From positions 1 through 64,000 of the forward strand of contig CAMCVK010000009.1 in NCBI GenBank assembly GCA_945881865.1: a stretch of 64,000 nt of DNA. Reading direction: 5' to 3'. A model generated the notes under the pieces. The model saw nothing but the letters and a program-made list of their open reading frames with translations, did no database searches and had not been told where the DNA came from. Of this stretch, positions 32,063 through 40,798 are shown one piece after another (the stretch's first letter is position 1; the number at the start of each line of letters is the position of its first letter). A program made the translations under genes and the position numbers. Source of the DNA: Fimbriimonas ginsengisoli Gsoil 348. Its GTDB lineage: Bacteria > Armatimonadota > Fimbriimonadia > Fimbriimonadales > Fimbriimonadaceae.

Positions 32063-33429
32063 GACTTCTCCGCGAGAATCCCGCGAATCCATTCCATCAT
32101 CACCTTGCTAAACGCCGGGTTGTACGTGCCCCGGCTGTAGTTCCGTTGTGCCTCGGCTTCGGTCGGGAACTTGTGGAACAAGTGATCCGACTCGGGCACG
32201 CTCACGAACTTCCCCTTGCCCGGACGGGCCTTGTTCACGATGTCCGCGATCAGCTTGTGGTCGACTTCGTAGCTGACAAAGTCAACTGCGCCGTGGACGG
32301 AGAGCACGTGGGTGTCGAGCTTTGCCCAGTACTTGGCAAAGTTGATCTCGGCAAGCTGTGCCCAGAACTTCGGAGTTTTGCCGTTAAAGAGGCCGCCGGG
32401 CATGAGGCTGTCGGCAAAGGGGGCCAGCTCAGGGTGCGATTTCTTCACCTGGGCAACGGTTTTGCCCTCACCAAGAACAAGGGCCATGATCCGGCCGCCT
32501 TGCCGCACCTGTTCGTCAACCGACTCATACGTGTCGCCGGCCAAGAGCGACTGGTACCGCAGGGTGTCTTGCAGGTATTCCATCCAAGTTCGGGCAGCCG
32601 TGCCATACACGGCGATGCCGCGCACCGGGTCGTCTAGGGCAACCATCGGGCCGAACGCGCCGCCCATGCTGTGCCCGAAAATGAATACGTTCTTCGCGTC
32701 AACCGAAGGCAGGCTCTTGAGCTGCTTCAAAGCCTCGCGGTAGATGCCGATCTCGTCCATGTAGTTCAGCTGGGCAAACGGGCCACCCTCGCTGTCACCC
32801 ACGCCCGGCTTTTCCACCCGAATCGTAACGAAGCCCGAGTTTGCAAAGTCGAAGAGAATCGGACCGTCGAGAGACTGCACGTTGCCTGTAGCCGTTTCCA
32901 GCGGGAAGTCATAGGAGATCGGCGAGAAGCCTTGGATGAAGAAGAACCCAGGATGCTTACCGGGCTTCTTCGGCGTGGTGATGATCGTCCGCATCCGCTG
33001 GCCGTTGTTGACGATGTGCGAGTAGGTCACTTCGTAGTTCGCGTTGCCCGGGTCGCGATGGCGTTCCTGCAGGTTGGCGCGCAGTTCCACCTGTTTGCCG
33101 TCGCGAATTGCGGTGAGCCTCAATTCCTTTCCGGAGGGTGCAATGCGCACGGCGGCTGCAACGGTGGCGGGGCCGACTGACTTTCCGTTAAGGCGAACAA
33201 TGATGTCGCCTTCGCGAACGCCAGCGGCCTCGGCGGTGAGTCCGGGCAACGGCTTCTGCGCCACCAAGCCTTCGCCGGCTTTCAGCTTCAGCTTTGTGGC
33301 TAGGTCGGGCGGAACCGGCGCAAAAGGCACGCCGAGGGCGCCGCGGCGGGGAAGGGAATCGGCCGAGCTGGTTTGCGGCGTTTCCGAACTAAGATGAAGG
33401 CTGAAGAGAAGGGCGGCAGAGAGAATCAT
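32059..33429 (-). CDS. Secreted PDZ-domain alpha/beta hydrolase
   Basis: 456 residues with N-terminal signal peptide. Residues about 35-115 form a PDZ domain (GVREGDIIVRLNGKSV). The rest is an alpha/beta hydrolase with nucleophile elbow GHSMGG, a His near the C-terminus (PESDHLFHKFP) and an earlier Asp/Glu; peptidase or esterase activity likely. PDZ would hold a protein or peptide C-terminus. The gene is divergent from the PadR-like gene and carries an operator over its -10 box. Confidence 0.82.
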   Translation of the reverse strand: MILSAALLFSLHLSSETPQTSSADSLPRRGALGVPFAPVPPDLATKLKLKAGEGLVAQKPLPGLTAEAAGVREGDIIVRLNGKSVGPATVAAAVRIAPSGKELRLTAIRDGKQVELRANLQERHRDPGNANYEVTYSHIVNNGQRMRTIITTPKKPGKHPGFFFIQGFSPISYDFPLETATGNVQSLDGPILFDFANSGFVTIRVEKPGVGDSEGGPFAQLNYMDEIGIYREALKQLKSLPSVDAKNVFIFGHSMGGAFGPMVALDDPVRGIAVYGTAARTWMEYLQDTLRYQSLLAGDTYESVDEQVRQGGRIMALVLGEGKTVAQVKKSHPELAPFADSLMPGGLFNGKTPKFWAQLAEINFAKYWAKLDTHVLSVHGAVDFVSYEVDHKLIADIVNKARPGKGKFVSVPESDHLFHKFPTEAEAQRNYSRGTYNPAFSKVMMEWIRGILAEKS

Positions 33430-33437
33430 GGCTTCCT

Positions 33438-33456
33438 GTATTACAAAATGTAATAC
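33438..33456. promoter_or_regulatory. Palindromic operator over the hydrolase promoter
   Basis: GTATTACA and TGTAATAC flank AAA, a perfect 19-bp palindrome nine bases upstream of the hydrolase ATG. TAATAC (minus strand, 33443-33438) can be the -10. It stands between the hydrolase and a PadR-family gene 53 bases away, so PadR is the likely binder. Confidence 0.7.
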
Positions 33457-33508
33457 GGTGGGCGGCTAACGGTTCAGTTCCCGAACGCGCAATTTCTGAA
33501 GGAGAACG

Positions 33509-34096
33509 GTGGACGCGAGAAAACTTTCGACAATCGAGATGACGGTGCTGGGTCTCGCGTGGCTGCGAGGGCCGTGCACGACCTACGCGATTATGAAAGA
33601 GCTGTCGGCGTCCGCGTCTTCTTTCCATAAGTCGCGCGCGGGTACCGCTTACTCGGTTTCTAAGCGGTTGCTGAAGTTTGGGCTTCTGGAGGCAACCTCA
33701 AATGGCGACCAGATTCAGATTTCGCCCGCCGGCGTGGTAGCTCTACAAGGCTGGATGGCGGTGCCCGTTCCGCAAAGAGATATCGCCCACTCAGCGGACC
33801 TCTTGCGGCTGCGCTTTTTCTTCCTGGGAGTGATCGACCAGCCTTCGCGGCTGCGCTTCATCGACAGCTCGATCGACGGCTTGCAGCAATTCCTTCGCCG
33901 CTGCGAGGAGCTCGTTCCCGCGAACGAGGCGATCGGCGACTACTTCGGCGTGCTCGCAACCCTCTCCACCATTCTCGAGACTCAGGCGCGAATCGAGTGG
34001 CTTCGCATCGTGCGGAAATGGGTTGAAAACCCGATGGCCGAGGACCAGTCGTGGTCGGAAATCGCGCTCAAGGCAACTCGAAAAGCCGCCGACTAG
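33509..34096 (+). CDS. PadR-family transcriptional regulator
   Basis: 195 residues, GTG start with GAAGGAG five bases upstream. Winged helix: MTVLGLAWLRGPCTTYAIMKEL, GTAYSVSKRLLKFGLLEA, then a C-terminal helical dimerisation part (RLRFIDSSIDGLQQFLRR), as in PadR proteins. Likely represses the divergent PDZ-hydrolase, as the palindrome suggests. The signal it responds to is unknown. Ends four bases inside the convergent Dus gene. Confidence 0.85.
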   Translation: MDARKLSTIEMTVLGLAWLRGPCTTYAIMKELSASASSFHKSRAGTAYSVSKRLLKFGLLEATSNGDQIQISPAGVVALQGWMAVPVPQRDIAHSADLLRLRFFFLGVIDQPSRLRFIDSSIDGLQQFLRRCEELVPANEAIGDYFGVLATLSTILETQARIEWLRIVRKWVENPMAEDQSWSEIALKATRKAAD

Positions 34097-35076
34097 ACGG
34101 CAACCAAGGCTGGTTCCGACAGGCGCCGGAGTTCGGCCATGAATTCCGGTTCAGTTTTGATCTTCTTCAGCGTATCGAAGTGCGCGAACTCTCCGAAGCT
34201 ACCCGCGAAGTTCAGCCACTGCTTCATGCGCACCATGGCGTAGTGCGGCGAGCCCTTGCCGTAGGCATCGAGCCAGTAAAGGAACCGGCTGGTGATGCGT
34301 AGCCAATCCAAGGGCGGCGGCGACTGGGTGGTCAGGCCGAGTTCCTTTGCGATCTGCCACGAGAGTTCGGGCCGCGCAAGAGCACTTCGGCCGAGCATGT
34401 AGTGTCGGCAGCCCGTCATGTCCTGGCACCGGCGAAAGTCGTCCAGCGTCCAGATGTCGCCATTCGCGATCACCGGAACGCCAATCCGCGCCCGAACCTC
34501 GCCAATCGGAAGCCAAAAAACGGGTGGCTTGTAGTTTTGTACTTTGGTGCGGGCGTGAATGGTGATCCAGCTAGCCCCGCCTTCGGTCGCCATGTCCGCG
34601 TTCAGGTGGACCGCCTCGGCGTCATCCCACCCCAGGCGCATCTTGGCCGAAACGGGAATCTCGGGCGGCACCGCCCACCGGACCTCGCGCACGATCTCGC
34701 GAATGCGCTCCGGGTGCCGAAGCAGCGACGCCCCACCGTCGTGCCGGTTCACCGTCGGTGCAGGGCACCCAAAATTGATGTCGATTGCGGTTGCTCCAGC
34801 GCGGCAGGCAGTCGCAGCCGACTCCGCCATCCTACCGGCATGACCCCCAAGAATTTGGACGACGACCGGCAACCCGGTGGGAGTGGCAGCCCCGCGATTA
34901 AGTTCTGGAACTTCGCGGCGAAACACCTTCCCGGGGATCGGAACGATGCTAACGCGCAGAAACTCCGTGACGGCAAACGTGAAGGCCCCGATTTCGCCCT
35001 GGAGGGCGCGCATGGGAGCGTCGGTCACGCCCTCCATCGGCGCAAGGATCAGTGCCGGGTGGTCCGGTCGAAGCAT
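34093..35076 (-). CDS. tRNA-dihydrouridine synthase
   Basis: 327 residues. FMN-binding LAPMEGVTDAPMR (11-22), the active-site block INFGCPAPTVN with catalytic C104, and VIANGDIWTLDD near residue 215. Reduces uridine to dihydrouridine in tRNA, NADPH-dependent. Sequence start and APMEGV place it near the DusC/DusA side; the exact subfamily is not settled. Monocistronic. Confidence 0.92.
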   Translation of the reverse strand: MLRPDHPALILAPMEGVTDAPMRALQGEIGAFTFAVTEFLRVSIVPIPGKVFRREVPELNRGAATPTGLPVVVQILGGHAGRMAESAATACRAGATAIDINFGCPAPTVNRHDGGASLLRHPERIREIVREVRWAVPPEIPVSAKMRLGWDDAEAVHLNADMATEGGASWITIHARTKVQNYKPPVFWLPIGEVRARIGVPVIANGDIWTLDDFRRCQDMTGCRHYMLGRSALARPELSWQIAKELGLTTQSPPPLDWLRITSRFLYWLDAYGKGSPHYAMVRMKQWLNFAGSFGEFAHFDTLKKIKTEPEFMAELRRLSEPALVAV

Positions 35077-35095
35077 TCCTCCTATAGTTTGGCGT

Positions 35096-35776
35096 CTATT
35101 TGCCGATCAACGGCTCATAGGGCCAGCAGGGCTGATCTTTTCCGGCGGTGAAAAAGTCGAGTCGGTTCCTCGTCTGCTCCGTTTTCGCGTGTCCGTCCAC
35201 GTACACCAGGGCGGTCTTGCCAAAGTGCCACGTCGCAAAAGCATCCACGATGGGGTGGAAAAACCCGTCGTTCGTGCCGCCGTCGCCCGACGCTTCCTCG
35301 GCGAACAGGAACTGCCCGGCGGGAAACTCGGCTTCGGTGGCCGTCTGCGTGGGCATCAGGCCAGGCGGCGGAGGGAAAACGGTGAGACAGCCATTGAAGG
35401 CAAAGCTCTGGCCGCTCTTCGAAGCGGTGGGATCAAGCGGAGAGACGTACACGCCAACGCTTGTGGTGTATGGGAAGAGGCTCCCGAGCTCGGGGGAAAA
35501 CTTGCCGGCCTCGGTTGAGCCAAACTCGGTGGCGACGGTGTATCCGCTTCGTTCCAGGGATCCGCGGAACCCTTCCGTAACAAGCGGATATCGGTCGTCG
35601 GCGTCACCGCCATACAGAAACGTAGCCTGCGAGAGCTGACGCACGTTCGAGAGCGTGGCCGAAGTCTTTGCAGATTGCTTTGCCTTGGCGAAAACGGGGA
35701 AGAGAAGCCCGGCCAGGATCGTGATGATCGCAATGACGATGAGCAGTTCGATCAGTGTAAATCCGCGGCGATTCAT
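35096..35776 (-). CDS. Prepilin-type pseudopilin
   Basis: 226 residues. NRRG then FTLIELLIVIAI, so a true Gly at the cleavage site, unlike its paralogues (Ala). Hydrophobic helix, FPVFAKAKQSAK segment, then a short globular domain with ALVYVDGHAKTEQ. GATAAT lies nine bases upstream of ATG. Smallest of the four pseudopilins here. Confidence 0.85.
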   Translation of the reverse strand: MNRRGFTLIELLIVIAIITILAGLLFPVFAKAKQSAKTSATLSNVRQLSQATFLYGGDADDRYPLVTEGFRGSLERSGYTVATEFGSTEAGKFSPELGSLFPYTTSVGVYVSPLDPTASKSGQSFAFNGCLTVFPPPPGLMPTQTATEAEFPAGQFLFAEEASGDGGTNDGFFHPIVDAFATWHFGKTALVYVDGHAKTEQTRNRLDFFTAGKDQPCWPYEPLIGK

Positions 35777-35841
35777 CCTGCCGTCATTATCGGACGGCTT
35801 TCCGTAAACCGGGGAGAGCGTGGGCAGAACGTCCCGCCAGA

Positions 35842-36498
35842 CTATCTCCGAAGGATGTAGCCGATCACGAGACCGTAATTTGCCCGGTTACCGGGGTTTG
35901 AGTGTGTGATCCTGTAGTCTCCGGCCGGAAGCAACTGTCCGGGAAGCCCGAGGTACCCGCTTTCGGAGATAGAGGACTGTTTGAAAAACGTTCTGAACAC
36001 CGTGCCGTCCTTTCGGAGAAGCGTTCCGCGAACGAAAAGCAACGAAACCGTGTTTGCGGCCACGGAAAACGTTTCACCGTCCGCCGGGACGAATCGGTGC
36101 CACAAGCGATCTGCCGAAAGGTAATGGTCTTGCCATGCGGCACCGGTGGCAGTTTTCGGCGCGAGATAGCCGTTCCAAAAGCGATTTGTGGTGGCGGTGG
36201 AAGGCGAGAGCGCGACCATCCGGTAGGTTCCGTTGCGAAGCGCGACGCCCCCGCCGAACGAACCGTCGTAAAGGTATGGAATGAAGTTCGCCCCGACCTT
36301 CAGCTCCAGCCGAAAGTCGTCCGCTGAGGTAGTTGTAATGACCGGAATCGTGGTTTCGCGGGTGCGGTCAACTCCGAAGGTGAAGTTATGGATGGCTTCC
36401 AGGCTTAGGAAGTTTGCGGCAGGAAGGGCAGCCGGTCCGTTTTGCGGAACGCCAACCTGCGTGATTATCATCGAAGCAAGCAAGGTGGAGGCCAACAT
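35842..36498 (-). CDS. Secreted hypothetical protein
   Basis: 218 residues; N-terminal hydrophobic segment (about 1-14) as signal peptide. Tyr/Gly/Asn-rich mature part with beta-character (LRNGTYRMVALSPSTA, LLPAGDYRITHSNPG). Possibly a structural or binding protein at the cell surface. No family known. It has a near-perfect promoter with a palindrome, so it is tightly regulated. Confidence 0.7.
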   Translation of the reverse strand: MLASTLLASMIITQVGVPQNGPAALPAANFLSLEAIHNFTFGVDRTRETTIPVITTTSADDFRLELKVGANFIPYLYDGSFGGGVALRNGTYRMVALSPSTATTNRFWNGYLAPKTATGAAWQDHYLSADRLWHRFVPADGETFSVAANTVSLLFVRGTLLRKDGTVFRTFFKQSSISESGYLGLPGQLLPAGDYRITHSNPGNRANYGLVIGYILRR

Positions 36499-36505
36499 GC
36501 CTCAA

Positions 36506-36534
36506 ATTCTACAAGCTAACCGGTAGCTTGTCAA
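36506..36534 (-). promoter_or_regulatory. Near-perfect sigma-70 promoter with nested palindrome, leaderless
   Basis: Minus strand: TTGACA (36534-36529), 17-base spacer, TAGAAT (36511-36506), seven bases, ATG 36498. In the spacer and partly over both boxes lies ACAAGCTA-ACCGG-TAGCTTGT (36511-36531), a perfect 8-bp-arm palindrome, fit for a repressor. Confidence 0.85.
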
Positions 36535-36671
36535 TATAATCTGCGGGTCGACCCGGCAGATTTTGACGACGACTTCTCCCATTTGACGCAGATCATTCTC
36601 ACCAACATCTGAGAGAAGGCCCCATCAAATTTGCGGGGTGCCAGCCTCGGCCCAAACCGAAGAATGAAAGC

Positions 36672-37508
36672 ATGTCCAAGCGGTACGCCTTCACGCTCAT
36701 CGAGCTTCTTGTGGTCATCGCCATCATCGCCATCCTGGCTGCGATCCTTTTCCCGGTTTTTGCACAGGCGAAACAAGCGGCAAAGAAATCCGTATCGCTC
36801 GCCAACATGCATCAGATCGGGCTGGGTTCGATGCTCTACCTGGGCGATCATGATGACGTGATTCAACCGCTGCGCTGGTACAACCCGAACGATGGCGCGC
36901 GAAGCAGCTATCCAAGCACGCAAGGGTTCTTCTTCTATCCGTTACTCTTGCAGCCCTACACGAAGAGCGTGCAGGTTTTCTACGATCCGACCGACACCTC
37001 GGACGACCAGGCGATGCACTACTCCGAGTGTCCGGAAGACGGACGATTTGACAAAGATGGTTGCGCCTATTGGTATCTCACCGGCGCCTATCCCAGCTAC
37101 GGATTCAACCGTCGCTACTTGAACGACTCGGTTGCCGGCGCGTTTGGGGCACTGTCATACAGCGGAAAATCGGCGACGTCGTTCGGAAGCCCGGCCCAGA
37201 CGGTGATGTACGCCGAGGCAACCGGAAAAGATGTGGTCTCCCCCGGACAGCCGATCGTCCGTCAACCAGTGGGTTACCACCGAGTAGATGCGCCAAGCTT
37301 CTGGCGAAACCCTGCAAATTCCGACCCAGCCGCACTTTTCGGGATCGATGCCCGAACGCAGGGGCAACTTTGGGGTCGTTACGACAAGAATAAGGTGACC
37401 GTCACCTGGCTTGACGGTCACGTGAAGTACGTTGCTATCCGCGGACTTGTTGGCGCCGGTTCGACTCCTACCGAAGTTGACCGATTATGGAACGGGGTCG
37501 GGGAGTAG
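36672..37508 (+). CDS. Prepilin-type pseudopilin
   Basis: 278 residues. SKRYA before [29 protein letters not shown], then an aromatic-rich domain and end motif [18 protein letters not shown] 36672 has AATGAAAG upstream, a weak ribosome site. The 3' end overlaps the convergent cytochrome gene by 41 bases. Confidence 0.88.
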   Translation: MSKRYAFTLIELLVVIAIIAILAAILFPVFAQAKQAAKKSVSLANMHQIGLGSMLYLGDHDDVIQPLRWYNPNDGARSSYPSTQGFFFYPLLLQPYTKSVQVFYDPTDTSDDQAMHYSECPEDGRFDKDGCAYWYLTGAYPSYGFNRRYLNDSVAGAFGALSYSGKSATSFGSPAQTVMYAEATGKDVVSPGQPIVRQPVGYHRVDAPSFWRNPANSDPAALFGIDARTQGQLWGRYDKNKVTVTWLDGHVKYVAIRGLVGAGSTPTEVDRLWNGVGE

Positions 37509-38805
37509 AAGCGTCCTTGAAAGTGTAATACGTGATGAGAAGGAACATTTCGTCCGTGGTTTCTTCTCCCCACGTCACGCGCTTCGGCGGGTTGTTCGGG
37601 TTCCGAGGATTGTTCGTCGAGTTGTCATAAGTCGCCTCGACGATCTGCTTCGTACCAGCGGGAATCGCCATCGGCTCCTTGAGTCGGTAAACCAGCTGCC
37701 AGTTGAAGTCCCAGTCATCCACGAAGACCAGGGACTTCTTCGTACCATCTGGCAACTCGAACCAAGATTTCATGTCCTTTCCAACAAGATGCATGTGTGG
37801 CATCGCACCATAGATGGTCACGTCCTTCTGGTAAGTGAACGTTTGCCGCATCTTGTGCTGCTTCTCCCCGGCCGGGATGTTCACCATGAAGTTGAAGATC
37901 CAGTTCAGATTCATCTCGCGCGTTGGTGGCGTTTCGGTGGTGTAGAGCCCAACCCGGGTCAGGTCGGTCTCCGGCTTTCCGGTCTTGTGATAGTGGACCT
38001 GAACGATGTAGTTCGATTTTGGCGGCACCACAAATGCGGTGCCCTCAGGCAGAAGCCGACCGGCGACTCCCGGGGCCCAACCACCTAGACTTCCGGTCGG
38101 GAGAAGACCAACTCCCCCGCCCGGAGCAGAATAGCCTTCTTGGCCATCCTTCACGCGATCCAAATACCGCTGGGCTTGGTTCATGCCGTCTAGGTAAATG
38201 ATGACGTGGTGAACGACTTTCCGATTGCCGGGCTTCACGTCCGTTCCGCGGATATAAATGGGCTTGTCACTGGTGTTCTTCACCACGAAGTTGCGGTAAA
38301 CGTCTTCACCGTCTGCTTCCAGCTTAAACGGCTTCGTCGGTGCCAGCAAAATGTCTGGCGTGCCGAGCGACCACTCCGTCGCGGGGAAGGTCGGGGCCGC
38401 CGGCTCGAGCTTCTTGTCGCCGCGTGGCGCACCGGCGTCGACCCAGGTTTTGAGCATCTGAATTTGGGTTGCCGAAAGTCGGTTCTCATCCTCAAACTCG
38501 CCGAAGCCTTCAACGGCTTTCCAAGGCGGCATGCGCTTCGAATGCGTGACGGCCGCAACCATCGGCGCCCACTTCTTGGCATTTTCGTAGCCGATCAGAG
38601 AGAACGGCGCTACTTCGCCGGGCCGATGGCAAGAAACACATTTATCATTCAGCAATGCGGCAACGCCGTTGGCGTAGCTGACCTTCGCGGCCGTCTTCTT
38701 TGCGGTTGCCGGCTTGGGCGGATCGATTGGCGCGGTCTTCGCAGACGAGATTACACCGATTGCAGAAACGACTCCAAATGCTGAAAATGCCCAAATCCAG
38801 TTCAT
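37468..38805 (-). CDS. Cytochrome c / copper type II monooxygenase-like fusion
   Basis: 445 residues with N-terminal membrane/signal helix. C-type heme site CVSCH (about 55-60) in the [20 protein letters not shown] block. Downstream, [18 protein letters not shown] and [10 protein letters not shown], with a Met in TTDEMFLL, fit the PHM/DBM-type copper monooxygenase fold. Together they suggest a periplasmic oxidase with an electron entry domain. GAGGG upstream of the ATG acts as ribosome site. Substrate unknown; heme-Cu monooxygenase function is inference. Confidence 0.8.
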   Translation of the reverse strand: MNWIWAFSAFGVVSAIGVISSAKTAPIDPPKPATAKKTAAKVSYANGVAALLNDKCVSCHRPGEVAPFSLIGYENAKKWAPMVAAVTHSKRMPPWKAVEGFGEFEDENRLSATQIQMLKTWVDAGAPRGDKKLEPAAPTFPATEWSLGTPDILLAPTKPFKLEADGEDVYRNFVVKNTSDKPIYIRGTDVKPGNRKVVHHVIIYLDGMNQAQRYLDRVKDGQEGYSAPGGGVGLLPTGSLGGWAPGVAGRLLPEGTAFVVPPKSNYIVQVHYHKTGKPETDLTRVGLYTTETPPTREMNLNWIFNFMVNIPAGEKQHKMRQTFTYQKDVTIYGAMPHMHLVGKDMKSWFELPDGTKKSLVFVDDWDFNWQLVYRLKEPMAIPAGTKQIVEATYDNSTNNPRNPNNPPKRVTWGEETTDEMFLLITYYTFKDASTPRPRSIIGQLR

Positions 38806-38867
38806 ATTTTCCCTCGGCTGAGTTTACGAGATAGACGTGTGGAATCTAAAAGGTTTCGCGCGGAAAG

Positions 38868-38879
38868 TAGACTTTTGGC
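38868..38879 (+). promoter_or_regulatory. -10 box before leaderless SDR
   Basis: TAGACT (38868-38873), six bases before GTG 38880; no -35 seen. Confidence 0.4.
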
Positions 38880-39647
38880 GTGCAACTTGTTTCTGACCGC
38901 TCTGAGCCGCTACCCCGCGTTCTCGTCACCGGCTCTTCCAGAGGAATCGGGCGGGCGATTGCTCTGCGTCTGGCCGCCAGCGGATGGCGCGTTGCGCTGC
39001 ACTTTGCTCATGACGAACGCGCCGCAGCCGAAACGCTTGCCGCGCTCGGCCCGGCGGCGTCCGGCTGCTACCGAGCCGACCTCTCCGATCCGGAACAAGC
39101 ACCGCGCCTGTGGGCAGCGGCGTCCGCGGATGGTCCGTTCGATGCTCTGGTGAACAACGCCGGAATCTACATTCCGCATGGCTTTCTTGAGGGTGACGAA
39201 GCGGCTTTTCTCGAAAACTACCGTTCCATCATGGCGGTGAACTTGGAGTCGCCCTTGAGGTTGATGCGGGCGGCCGCCGCCGATTTTGCCGCAGCCGGAG
39301 CAGGCCGAATCGTAAATGTTGCAAGCCGAGTCGGATTCAAAGGCGAAGCAAACGCGGCAACTTACGCCGCCAGCAAGGCGGCGCTCATCAACTTCACCCG
39401 TAGCTTGGCGGTGGAACTCGCCCCCAAGAACGTGCAGTTGTTCGGCATTGCTCCGGGCTGGGTGGAGACCGCGATGGCCCGCGATGGCATGGGTGAACGA
39501 CTTCCGGAGATTCTGGCTTCGTTGCCGCTCGGTCGCATGGCGAGCCCCGAAGATTGCGCGAACGCAACCGAGTTCTTTCTGCGCCCTGAGTCGTCCTACC
39601 TTAGTGGCGTGACGCTTGATATCAACGGCGCGAGCTACTTTCACTGA
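38880..39647 (+). CDS. Short-chain dehydrogenase/reductase (FabG-like)
   Basis: 255 residues from GTG 38880. TGSSRGIGRAIALRL (cofactor), NNAGIY, catalytic Ser in VASRVGFKG, YAASKAAL, PGWVETAM. Resembles 3-oxoacyl reductases and broad SDRs. Stop overlaps the M16 start by one base (TGATG), so translated with it. The link to peptidases is unclear. Confidence 0.9.
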   Translation: MQLVSDRSEPLPRVLVTGSSRGIGRAIALRLAASGWRVALHFAHDERAAAETLAALGPAASGCYRADLSDPEQAPRLWAAASADGPFDALVNNAGIYIPHGFLEGDEAAFLENYRSIMAVNLESPLRLMRAAAADFAAAGAGRIVNVASRVGFKGEANAATYAASKAALINFTRSLAVELAPKNVQLFGIAPGWVETAMARDGMGERLPEILASLPLGRMASPEDCANATEFFLRPESSYLSGVTLDINGASYFH

Positions 39648-40798
39648 TGCTGACCACACTTTTAGCGATTGTCGCCCTTGAACCGCAGTTCGAGCCACCG
39701 CGATTGCAGACCCAATTGCCAAACCGCGCGATCGTGTTGGTCGAGCGTTTGCCGTCCGCCAGCTACGTCTCTGTCCAACTCGTCGTTGCCGCGCGGGAGT
39801 TTCGCGATGCGCCCGGCTCCCACGGACTTCGCCACCTAACGGAGCACCTTTGGGCGCGCGGCAAGGACGGGCGGATTGACAGCGATTTGGAATCGATGGG
39901 TTGTTTCCTGTCGGCGCAAACTAGCCGGGAAGACATGATTTTCGAGATATCGGGCCCGACGCAAGCCTTGCCCAAGATCCTGCCGTTCTTCGCGGGGCTG
40001 TTAAAGGGGTTTCGGGCCGCTCCCGAGAGAATCGCCGCCGAGTGCGTCACGATTGGGGAAGAGGATGCGCTCCGCGATCCGAGCAGCCTGCTCATTTCGG
40101 ACGCATTTCAAATTGCGACGGCCGGTCGCCAGCTCGACCCGTTTGGCGACCTGCAGACGATGCGTGCCGCATCTCCGGATTTGCTCCTGAACCGCTGGAA
40201 GCGCATGGCGCGCGGTGAGAATGTGGCGATGGTGATTGCCGGAAACGTGGACCTGGATGCGGCAACCGCGATGGCGCGGCCGTTGCTGGCGGGATTGCCG
40301 TCTGCCGGGCCGGTAACGTTGCCGGCCCAGGCACCTGGGAAAATGCTCTCGATTGAGCTGCCGTCTCTCCAGGGTTTGCGCGCGACAACTGGCGTAGCGT
40401 TGGCGAGCCAAACATCCGGATTCCGCGAGCGATCAACCGCGGCGCGGATTGCGGCCGGCCTGGCGATGGCCAGTTTGACGCCGGGCGCCTTCTTCGTTTA
40501 CACCCCCAGCAATATGGAGTCCGTCATCGTGATCGGATCTGAGACCCGCGACCCTGGCTTCTTGAAGCGATGCCGCACCGCCGATCCAGCCGAAATGTTT
40601 ACGAGGGCGAAATCGCTTGCCCAGTCCTGGATTACGCAGAAGCTCGACGATCCCCGGGCGGCGGCGACGATTCGCGGACGACTGCTGGCGCAGAGCCCGG
40701 CCCTGCGGCCCGAGACGTTATTGGAAAACTTGCGACTTGTCACGGCTTCCGAGTTGGCCGAAGCGTTCAAGTCCTTTACGATCGAGGTGAACCCATGA
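39647..40798 (+). CDS. M16 family metallopeptidase (active subunit)
   Basis: 383 residues. Inverted zinc motif H63-x-x-E66-H67 in GLRHLTEHLWARG, with further Glu at about 132-139 (ECVTIGEE) as third ligand. One M16 N-terminal and C-terminal half. An N-terminal signal peptide-like stretch suggests a cell-envelope location. Overlaps the next gene by ATGA; the two would form a hetero-dimer like mitochondrial-processing or PqqF-type peptidases. Confidence 0.85.
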   Translation: MLTTLLAIVALEPQFEPPRLQTQLPNRAIVLVERLPSASYVSVQLVVAAREFRDAPGSHGLRHLTEHLWARGKDGRIDSDLESMGCFLSAQTSREDMIFEISGPTQALPKILPFFAGLLKGFRAAPERIAAECVTIGEEDALRDPSSLLISDAFQIATAGRQLDPFGDLQTMRAASPDLLLNRWKRMARGENVAMVIAGNVDLDAATAMARPLLAGLPSAGPVTLPAQAPGKMLSIELPSLQGLRATTGVALASQTSGFRERSTAARIAAGLAMASLTPGAFFVYTPSNMESVIVIGSETRDPGFLKRCRTADPAEMFTRAKSLAQSWITQKLDDPRAAATIRGRLLAQSPALRPETLLENLRLVTASELAEAFKSFTIEVNP

